Below, in pieces: positions 34,568-40,754 of a stretch of DNA of 64,000 bases. The first letter of the stretch is position 1; each line of letters opens with the position of its first letter. The notes under the pieces were generated by a model. It was given only the letters and a program-made list of their open reading frames with translations. It did not search any database and had not been told where the DNA came from. The stretch is from Fibrobacter sp. UBA1765 (GTDB lineage Bacteria > Fibrobacterota > Fibrobacteria > Fibrobacterales > Fibrobacteraceae), in NCBI GenBank assembly GCA_002314675.1, contig DCGZ01000157.1, positions 1-64,000 on the forward strand, in the 5' to 3' direction. A program made the translations under genes and the position numbers.

Positions 34568-35455
34568 ATGTTAAATAAAGATATTCTAAAAACTGTTGCT
34601 CGCATTGAGCTTTCTGTGAAGGGGAAGCTTGATGCCGTGATGACTGGCGCGTACCATAGTTCCTTTAAGGGGAACGGTATGGAGTTTAGCGAGGTACGTG
34701 AATATGTGCCTGGTGACGACGTGCGTTCTATTGACTGGAATGTTACGGCTCGTACGGGAACTCCCTATATTAAGAAGTTCGTAGAAGAACGCGAACTTTC
34801 GATGCTCTTGATGATTGACGCTAGTTCAAGTTCTGAATTTGGTAGCGGTACGCAAATGAAGGGCGAGGCCATGGCTGCGCTCACTGCGCTCCTTGCCTTT
34901 GCAGCAACAAAGAACAACGACAAGGTTGGGCTTTTGATTTTTACGGATCAGGTTGAACTCTTTATTCCGCCAGCAAAGGGCCGTAAGCATGTGCTTAGAC
35001 TTGTCCGAGAAATTCTTTACTTTAAGCCGCAGCACCATGGTACGAATTTGCAGGTCGCCTTGGATTATGCGGGCAAGATTTTGACACGCCGCTCCGTTGT
35101 CGTTGTGATGTCTGATTTTTTGGATGCTGGTTTTGACAGTGCCTTTAAGGTGCTACGTAAAAAGCATGATGTACTTGCTGTTGCAGTAAATGATGTTCGT
35201 GAAACGGAATTGCCGCCTGTTGGCCTCGTGGAACTTGAAGACCCTGAAACTGGAGAAACGCTGTTGATCGACACGGGCGACGCAAGTTTCCGTGAAGCGT
35301 TCATGCGCGAATCAAGAAAGAGTGCAAGGGAAATCGCAGAACGTTTTGCAAGGATGTCCGTTGACTTTGTGAAGGTCATGGTAAAGGATGATTTCCAGGA
35401 AACTGCCGCACCATTGATTGAACATTTTAGAAGGCGTGCAAAGGCTAGGGCTTAA
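34568..35455 (+). CDS. DUF58 / VWA-like Bat operon protein
   Basis: The 295-residue protein carries the DUF58 motif 'GMEFSEVREYVPGDDVRSID' with 'WNVTARTGTPYIKKFVEERE', then a VWA-like fold with a DxSxS-type MIDAS ('MIDASSSSEFG') and 'VVVMSDFLDAGFDSA'. DUF58 proteins almost always follow moxR and are thought to be its clients, working with BatA/BatB at the membrane. No membrane helix is visible, so it is probably cytoplasmic and peripheral. The start ATG 34568 lies immediately downstream of a pyrimidine-rich repeat arm and has no Shine-Dalgarno sequence. Confidence 0.88.
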   Translation: MLNKDILKTVARIELSVKGKLDAVMTGAYHSSFKGNGMEFSEVREYVPGDDVRSIDWNVTARTGTPYIKKFVEERELSMLLMIDASSSSEFGSGTQMKGEAMAALTALLAFAATKNNDKVGLLIFTDQVELFIPPAKGRKHVLRLVREILYFKPQHHGTNLQVALDYAGKILTRRSVVVVMSDFLDAGFDSAFKVLRKKHDVLAVAVNDVRETELPPVGLVELEDPETGETLLIDTGDASFREAFMRESRKSAREIAERFARMSVDFVKVMVKDDFQETAAPLIEHFRRRAKARA

Positions 35456-35460
35456 TGGTT

Positions 35461-35658
35461 AGGATCTGGTGGTTTGGATTTAGGATCTAGGATGTAGGTT
35501 TTTGTTATGAAATGTTGGAATTGCATATTTAGACGAAATGTTAATGGTGACCGTGGTATGTCTATTATAAAATGTTGCAAGCAATTTTCTTGCATCTTGC
35601 ATCTGCATCTTGCATCTAGAGTTTTTCTGTTTTCTGTTTTCTGTCTTCTGTCCTCTGT
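35461..35658. repeat. Repeat arms overlapping the start of the second BatD-like gene
   Basis: A purine-rich stretch (35461-35500: AGGATCTGGTGG, GGATTTAGGATCTAGGATG) is followed at 35589-35620 by TCTTGCATCTTGCATC units and at 35626-35658 by TTCTGTTTTCTGTCTTCTGT units. The pyrimidine arm lies inside the next reading frame and encodes its hydrophobic signal segment. Confidence 0.6.
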
Positions 35659-36502
35659 CAATGCCTTCGATGTTAGCGTGAATGCGTCTGTAAGTGCATC
35701 GCAGGTGTACATTGGCGATATCTTTACTTACCAGGTGGAAGTTACAGCACCAAAGGGCGCTTCTGTAGAATTGCCAAGTTTTGTAGGGAACCTTGGAAGC
35801 TTTGAAGTGCGTGATTGGAATACTTCGGAGACTCCGGCTGGTGAAACTTCTAAAACTATATGGACTGCGACGCTAAATACTTTTGTGAGTGGAGATTTTG
35901 CACTTGCTCCGCAGCAAGTTGTTGTTGTGTATGATGGCGATTCTGTGCAGACTGTTACCGACCCGGTGCCTGTTCGTGTTTCGATGCGCACGACAGATGC
36001 GGATGTCGACATATTAGAAATCGAGGAACCGATGGAAATGCCGGGTACTCCATGGTATGTTTATGTACTGATTGCGCTTGGCATTTTGTTAGTTGCTGGA
36101 CTTGTGTATTTTGCAATCAGGAATTGGAAGCGAACTGAAGTTGTGCGTATATTGCCACCGTATGAAGAAGCAGTTTTTGCTCTAAAAAAATTGAAGGATG
36201 GGAACCTTTCTGCAAACGACCAGGCGGCATTCTTTATGGAATTAGGCGTTGTTGTGCGCCGTTATGTGGAACGCAGGTTTGGAACGGATATTTTGGATGC
36301 GACGACTGCAGAACTTAAAAAGCGCATGGCGCATGTTCATGGTTTGCCAGAAGCGTTTAAGGCAGGAGTTGTAAGCCTTGCCGAAGAAACTGAACCTGTA
36401 AAGTTTGCAAAGATGAAACTTGGTGATGACAGGGTTGAGCATTGGATGAATTTTGCAGAAGAAATGGTGGAGAAGACGAAGCCAACTGATCAGGAAAAGT
36501 AG
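35507..36502 (+). CDS. BatD-like membrane protein, second copy
   Basis: The mature part (from about residue 53) has a BatD-like beta-sandwich ('VSASQVYIGDIFTYQVEVTA'), a membrane helix (about 182-204) and a helical cytoplasmic domain with 'VVVRRYVERRFG', similar in order to the 259-residue protein at the operon start. The start is uncertain: ATG 35507, ATG 35558 and TTG 35597 are all in frame. The last would give a compact signal peptide (about 22 residues, ending 'SSVNA') encoded entirely by the TCTTGCATC/TTCTGT repeat tract. It would act in the inner membrane with its domain outside, alongside BatA/BatB. IVP cassette B follows. Confidence 0.8.
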   Translation: MKCWNCIFRRNVNGDRGMSIIKCCKQFSCILHLHLASRVFLFSVFCLLSSVNAFDVSVNASVSASQVYIGDIFTYQVEVTAPKGASVELPSFVGNLGSFEVRDWNTSETPAGETSKTIWTATLNTFVSGDFALAPQQVVVVYDGDSVQTVTDPVPVRVSMRTTDADVDILEIEEPMEMPGTPWYVYVLIALGILLVAGLVYFAIRNWKRTEVVRILPPYEEAVFALKKLKDGNLSANDQAAFFMELGVVVRRYVERRFGTDILDATTAELKKRMAHVHGLPEAFKAGVVSLAEETEPVKFAKMKLGDDRVEHWMNFAEEMVEKTKPTDQEK

Positions 36503-36503
36503 T

Positions 36504-36930
36504 CTGTTGCTGTCGGCAGTCGGCTGAAATTGTAGTGATAAAGAGGTTTTTAATGGCGGGTTATCAAGATTTGGTTGTGTGGCAAAAGGCAATGGATGTT
36601 GTTGTTTTGGTTTATGAATTGACTGCAAAATTTCCGAAAGATGAAATTTTTGGATTAGTTTCTCAAATGAGGCGTGCCGCAGTGTCAATAGCAAGTAATA
36701 TCGCAGAAGGTCAGGGCCGTAGAACGCAGAATGAGTTTAACCACTTTTTGGGTATTGCGAATGGTTCTAAAGCTGAGTTAGAAACGCAACTGCAATTATG
36801 TGAAAGAATTAAATATGTGGTGCGTGAAGATATTGAATTAGTGCTTAATTTATTGGATGATATTGGAAGGATGATTTATGGATTGCAAGGTAAATTACGT
36901 TAAATATTCAGCCGACAGCAACAGCCGACA
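36504..36930. repeat. Inverted arms flanking IVP gene 2 (cassette B)
   Basis: The left arm CTGTTGCTGTCGG (36504-36516) is exactly complementary to CCGACAGCAACAG (36912-36924), and GTCGGCTGAA (36519-36528) to TTCAGCCGAC (36907-36916). The arms begin 1 nt after the BatD-like stop and 3 nt after the IVP stop. Their sequence differs from cassette A, but the arrangement is the same. Confidence 0.75.
36553..36903 (+). CDS. Four-helix bundle protein (23S-IVP/S23 family), copy 2
   Basis: The 116-residue protein is of the same family as the one at 34173: 'YQDLVVWQKAMDVVVLVYEL', 'FPKDEIFGLVSQMRRAAVSI', 'SNIAEGQGRRTQNEF', 'LGIANGSKAELETQLQ'. AAGAGG lies 6 nt before ATG 36553; an upstream in-frame GTG at 36535 is less likely. 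It separates the second BatD-like gene from batA. Like copy 1 it lies in the orientation of the operon and would be expressed with it. Whether it serves the Bat system or is a passenger cannot be told from sequence. Confidence 0.88.
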   Translation: MAGYQDLVVWQKAMDVVVLVYELTAKFPKDEIFGLVSQMRRAAVSIASNIAEGQGRRTQNEFNHFLGIANGSKAELETQLQLCERIKYVVREDIELVLNLLDDIGRMIYGLQGKLR

Positions 36931-36948
36931 GCAAACAAGGAAACTGTT

Positions 36949-38043
36949 ATGGATATTCTAGGTTACCATTTGCAGAATCCGGAGGCGCTGTTTTTGCTTG
37001 CGCTTGTTCCGGTGCTTATTGCGGAATATGTATACCGCATGAAAAAACGCAAGAGCACGGTGAAGTTCCCGGCGCTTGCCATTGCAAAACGCGCAAAGCC
37101 GAGTGCCCGCGTTAAGTTTAGGCATATTGTACCGTTACTACGTTTGTTAGCTCTGTGCTGTTTTGTCGTGGCGCTTGCACGCCCCCAGAGCGCAACTGAA
37201 GTGGAATACACGTCTACTGATGGCGTAGACATTATGCTTGCGCTTGATGTATCTGGTTCCATGTCTACGCTTGATATGCTCACGAAGGGTGATCGCATAA
37301 AGCTTGGTGTGATGAATGCAGACAAGGTGTATCGCTCGGGTGAATTCTGGAAGTTTAGCCGTTTAGGCTATGCAAAGGGCGTGATTGCGGACTTTATACA
37401 AAAGCGTGAAAGTGACCGTATTGGACTTTCTGTTTTTGCAGGTCGCAGTTTTACGCAGTGCCCGCTTACTTTGGATTATGGTTCATTGCTTGAAATTTTG
37501 ACTGCGGTTGATGATTCTTCTGCAACAGGAAACGGCACGGCGATTGGCGATGGCCTTATGAATTCCCTTGCTCGCCTAGAAAAGTCTGAAGCTAAATCAC
37601 GTGTGGTTGTGCTTTTGACTGATGGTCGTGACAATGCTAGCCTTGTGCCACCGATGCAAGCGGCAGAAGTTGCAAAGACGCTTGGCGTTAAGGTGTATAC
37701 AGTTGGCGTGGGTAAAAAGAACGGCGAAGTTCTTGCGTTCCAGCAGAATCCGTGGACAGGCGAAATTTCTTGGGGAGAACGAGAGATTCTTCCGGAAGAG
37801 GGCATTGATGAAAATATTTTGCGTGGGATTTCTGAAAAGACGGGTGGACGTTTTTACAGGGCCGAGAACAAGGAACAGCTTGAAAACATTTACGAAGAAA
37901 TCAATAATTTGGAAAAAACTGAAATTCATACTATTGCATACGCACGTTATGCTGAGAAATTTTACCCATGGCTGCTTGCTGGCGCTTTGCTGATTCTTGC
38001 GGAATTGCTGCTTGCCAATACCAAGTTTGTGAGAATTCCGTAG
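36949..38043 (+). CDS. batA: BatA-like VWA-domain membrane protein
   Basis: The 364-residue protein has two N-terminal membrane helices (about 9-25 and 58-76), a VWA domain with a complete MIDAS (DVSGS in 'MLALDVSGSMSTL', 'TGNGTAIGDGL', 'VVLLTDGRDNAS'), and a C-terminal membrane helix (about 342-360). This is the BatA layout: membrane-anchored with the VWA domain outside the membrane. Bat proteins were linked to oxygen or envelope-stress tolerance in Bacteroides and Leptospira, but the mechanism is open. AAGGAAA before the ATG lies just downstream of the IVP cassette B right arm. batB follows after a short repeat arm. Confidence 0.92.
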   Translation: MDILGYHLQNPEALFLLALVPVLIAEYVYRMKKRKSTVKFPALAIAKRAKPSARVKFRHIVPLLRLLALCCFVVALARPQSATEVEYTSTDGVDIMLALDVSGSMSTLDMLTKGDRIKLGVMNADKVYRSGEFWKFSRLGYAKGVIADFIQKRESDRIGLSVFAGRSFTQCPLTLDYGSLLEILTAVDDSSATGNGTAIGDGLMNSLARLEKSEAKSRVVVLLTDGRDNASLVPPMQAAEVAKTLGVKVYTVGVGKKNGEVLAFQQNPWTGEISWGEREILPEEGIDENILRGISEKTGGRFYRAENKEQLENIYEEINNLEKTEIHTIAYARYAEKFYPWLLAGALLILAELLLANTKFVRIP

Positions 38044-38044
38044 T

Positions 38045-38078
38045 GAGAGGCAAGACGCAAGATCAAGACGCAAAAATG
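38045..38078. repeat. Solo purine-rich arm between batA and batB
   Basis: CAAGACGCAAGATCAAGACG and flanks repeat the left arm of IVP cassette A (34119-34141) with only T-to-C changes at the same positions of each unit. No gene or right arm accompanies it. Confidence 0.65.
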
Positions 38079-38098
38079 AAATTTAAGAGTTGTATAAT

Positions 38099-39127
38099 AT
38101 GAGATTTGCAGAACCGATGTTTTTGTGGGGACTTTTTTCACTCCCTCTTTTAGCTTTACTTTTTTGGTATTCTTACCATCGTAGAAAAAAGCTTGCTGAA
38201 AGGTTTGTTTCGCTTTCGATGCTTCCGAAAGTGGCTACGAGTCTTTCTCCTTGGCGTCGCTTGATAAAGTCTACGTTGCTTTTATTTGCTGTCGCATTCC
38301 TATTTGTTGCCCTTGCAAGGCCGCAATGGGGCATGGTCATGGAGCATGTGGAACGCAAGGGGCTTGACCTTGTTCTTTTACAGGATATTTCGCTTTCAAT
38401 GCTTGCAGAAGATGTGAAGCCGAGCAGGCTTGTGCGTTCTAAACATGAAATTTCGGCCTTCCTTGAAAACTTGAGTGGAGACCGAGTCGGTCTTGTTGCG
38501 TTCAGTGGCGAGGCGAAGGTAATGGTGCCCTTGACACTTGACTATGGTACCGTGCAGACTATGCTTTCTGAATTGAATCCGGGTTGGCTTATGCCGGGAA
38601 CGAATCTTGAAAATGCAATTAGGGCTGGTATGCGCATGTTCAAGAATTCAGGAGCTGCCTCAAAATATTCTGTGATGATCCTGATGAGCGATGGCGAAGA
38701 ACTTGAAGCTTCTGCTGTTGCCGCTGCAAGGGAAGCTGCCGAAATGGGAATCAAGATTTACACAATTGGAATTGGTTCGCTTGATGGCGTTCCTATTCCG
38801 GTTCCATCAAGAAACGGAGACGTGCTTTACAAGAAGGATCGCCAAGGGAACATTGTGACAACGCATTTGGAAGAACGTACCTTGCAAGATATTGCAAATG
38901 CAACTGGTGCTGCATACTTCCATGCTTCTCCAAGTGAATTCCAGCTGCAGAAAGTGCTTGAAGAAATTGCTTCCTTAGAAAAGAAGGAACATTCAAGCGA
39001 CATGGCAGAAGGCTATAAGGATCGTTACCAGATTTTTCTTGCCATCGCAGCGTTACTTTTTTTGGCCGAGGCAGTTGTTTCTGAAAGAGGACGCAAGCGC
39101 AAGTTGTTGAACGGGAGGTTTTCGTGA
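38099..39127 (+). CDS. batB: BatB-like VWA-domain membrane protein
   Basis: The 342-residue protein has the same frame as BatA: N-terminal membrane helices at about 9-27 and 58-75, a VWA domain with MIDAS DISLS (in 'VLLQDISLSMLAEDV'), 'GDRVGLVAFSGEAKVMVPLT' and 'MILMSDGEELE', and a C-terminal helix. BatA and BatB probably form a heteromer. The start ATG 38099 sits just after the solo repeat arm. The stop overlaps the following start (TGATG), coupling batB and batC translation. Confidence 0.92.
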   Translation: MRFAEPMFLWGLFSLPLLALLFWYSYHRRKKLAERFVSLSMLPKVATSLSPWRRLIKSTLLLFAVAFLFVALARPQWGMVMEHVERKGLDLVLLQDISLSMLAEDVKPSRLVRSKHEISAFLENLSGDRVGLVAFSGEAKVMVPLTLDYGTVQTMLSELNPGWLMPGTNLENAIRAGMRMFKNSGAASKYSVMILMSDGEELEASAVAAAREAAEMGIKIYTIGIGSLDGVPIPVPSRNGDVLYKKDRQGNIVTTHLEERTLQDIANATGAAYFHASPSEFQLQKVLEEIASLEKKEHSSDMAEGYKDRYQIFLAIAALLFLAEAVVSERGRKRKLLNGRFS

Positions 39128-39888
39128 TGAGACGAGAGAATCGAATGCTGAAACATACGATTGCCTGTTTTCTGTTATCTGTTTTCTTATTTCTGCCTAG
39201 TGCGTTTGCAGATGCAGTGAAGGATGGCAATAAGCTTTTTGCAGGTGCTGATTATGCAGGGGCTCTTGAAAAGTACCAGAAGGCCCGTGAAGCAGACCCG
39301 GCTAACCCTATTTTGTTCTACAACATAGGAACATGCCAATATATGCTTGGAAATTACGATGAGGCCGCAAAGGAATTGCAGAGTGCCGTAAGGATGCCAG
39401 ATTCTTTGCTTGCTGCAAAGGCTGCCTACAATTTGGCAAATACGCATTTTAGAGCAGGCGAAAAACTAGAACCGGCACAGAAAATTCAAAAGTTCAGAGA
39501 GTCGCTTGCTTATTTGAAGCGTGCCGTAGAACTTGCCCCGGATTTTGAAAAGGCAAAAAAGAACGCCGAAATTGTGCAGCGCCGTTTGAAGGAGGCGCTT
39601 GATGAACAGAAGGAACAAAATCAGGATAATCAAAACCAGGATCAGAAACAGCCAGAAATGAGCGATGCCGCAAAGGCGGCTCTTGCCCGTGCAGAACAGC
39701 TGTGCAAGCAAGGCGAATATGATGCTACAAAGCAGGTTCTGGAAAAGATTATAGCTGAAGATGAAACAGCTTCCCAGTTGAATTCGTATCTCCAACGCAT
39801 AGAGGATATTATCGATATACAGGCTGGCCGTAAGCCAAAGGCAAAGATCGATGCCTCGAATGCCGATAATGATTTGGAGGTGATATGA
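39127..39888 (+). CDS. batC: BatC-like TPR protein
   Basis: The 253-residue protein has a signal peptide (hydrophobic core 'TIACFLLSVFLFLPSAFA') and TPR repeats at about 30-160 ('NPILFYNIGTCQYMLGNYDE', 'AAYNLANTHFRAGE'). A Gln/Asn/Glu-rich stretch follows (about 160-178), then two more helices. TPR proteins of this kind are the BatC/BatE members, thought to scaffold the VWA proteins in the periplasm. Starts at 39127 and 39145 are both possible. The DNA of the signal core reads CTGTTTTCTGTTATCTGTTT, similar to the intergenic TTCTGT tracts. The next frame overlaps its end. Confidence 0.82.
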   Translation: MRRENRMLKHTIACFLLSVFLFLPSAFADAVKDGNKLFAGADYAGALEKYQKAREADPANPILFYNIGTCQYMLGNYDEAAKELQSAVRMPDSLLAAKAAYNLANTHFRAGEKLEPAQKIQKFRESLAYLKRAVELAPDFEKAKKNAEIVQRRLKEALDEQKEQNQDNQNQDQKQPEMSDAAKAALARAEQLCKQGEYDATKQVLEKIIAEDETASQLNSYLQRIEDIIDIQAGRKPKAKIDASNADNDLEVI

Positions 39889-39892
39889 TTAG

Positions 39893-39962
39893 AGACGAAA
39901 GACGAAAGACGAAAGATGAAAGGTATAGGAATAGGAGTCAGTTACAGGAGTCAGGAACTGAA
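39893..39962. repeat. Purine-rich repeat arm ahead of last Bat gene
   Basis: Tandem AGACGAAAGACGAAAGACGA units followed by AGGAGTCAGTTACAGGAGTC. These are the reverse complements in style of the CCTGATTCCTGTACTCTG tract at the left window end. The tract lies between the batC stop and ATG 39969. Confidence 0.6.
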
Positions 39963-39968
39963 AATTGC

Positions 39969-40667
39969 ATGGCTCAGAAAATTGTGTTTCTGATATTGTT
40001 GCTTGCGGTGTGTGCTTTTGCCTCGCCTAAGGCTAAGACTGCGTCTGCGTACTATGGCGATGCCGCGTACCTGTATTTTCAGAATAGATTGCCCTCTGCA
40101 GAAATCGCTTGTGATGAAGGTCTTGAGAAGTATCCGAATGATTCTAAACTGCAAAATTTAAAGGCTAGAATCCAGGAAGCCAAGGATGAACAGCAAAAGC
40201 AGAATGAACAGAATAATCCTAATGGTCAAAATAACCAGGACCAAAATAAGGATCAGAACAAGGACGAAAACCAGGACAAGAACAATCAAGACAAGCAGGA
40301 CGAAAATCAGCAGAACAAGGGCGATTCCAGTTCCAGCGGCAGTGATGAAAATCAGCAGGATCAGGGCCAAAATGGAGAATCTTCAAGTTCTTCTGAGGGT
40401 GGCGAAAATCAGCAGAATCAGAATGGCTCTGGTGAAAGTTCTTCTAGCGACATGTCTTCTAGCTCAAATGGCGAAGGTGAAAATCAGGAACAGGGTGGGC
40501 AAGAAAACCAGCAGGAAAATGCCGATGAGCCAAGGGATCCTGAAGATCCAAATGCCATGTCTAGGGAACAGGCATCTCAGCTATTGAAGGATTTCGATGA
40601 ACAGAATGGTGAGCGAAAGCCGTGGAAACCGGCACGAGGTCAGGTTTACCCGGAAAAGGACTGGTAA
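39969..40667 (+). CDS. Exported TPR-like protein with Asn/Gln/Glu/Ser-rich region (BatE position)
   Basis: The 232-residue protein has a signal peptide (core 'IVFLILLLAVCAFA'), a short TPR-like helical pair (about 24-72) and a long low-complexity region of Gln, Asn, Asp, Lys and Ser (about 75-195), which includes several SSSS runs. A conserved-looking C-terminus ('SREQASQLLKDFDEQNGERK') resembles the end of BatC/TPR proteins in this operon type. It is the last Bat gene. ATG 39969 gives a proper signal peptide; the frame is open 28 codons upstream through the purine-rich repeat and is unlikely to be coding there. Confidence 0.75.
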   Translation: MAQKIVFLILLLAVCAFASPKAKTASAYYGDAAYLYFQNRLPSAEIACDEGLEKYPNDSKLQNLKARIQEAKDEQQKQNEQNNPNGQNNQDQNKDQNKDENQDKNNQDKQDENQQNKGDSSSSGSDENQQDQGQNGESSSSSEGGENQQNQNGSGESSSSDMSSSSNGEGENQEQGGQENQQENADEPRDPEDPNAMSREQASQLLKDFDEQNGERKPWKPARGQVYPEKDW

Positions 40668-40690
40668 AAAAGGAATCTTGAAAATATTTG

Positions 40691-40725
40691 AAAAAAGGCT
40701 GGGCTTTAGTGTCCATGCCTTTTTT
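40691..40725 (+). terminator. Terminator-like hairpin at end of Bat operon
   Basis: AAAAAAGGC-TGG pairs with CCA-T-GCCTTTTTT around a long loop and is followed by a T-run. The stem is imperfect, so confidence is moderate. Confidence 0.55.
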
Positions 40726-40754
40726 GTTTGCTTAATATTATTAATTTGTACATT

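Noticed and set aside
40200..40530. Gln/Asn/Ser-rich region of the last Bat gene considered a frameshifted or non-coding repeat
   Set aside because: The frame stays open from a good signal peptide to a conserved-looking C-terminus, and SSSS/QN-rich linkers are common in this lineage.
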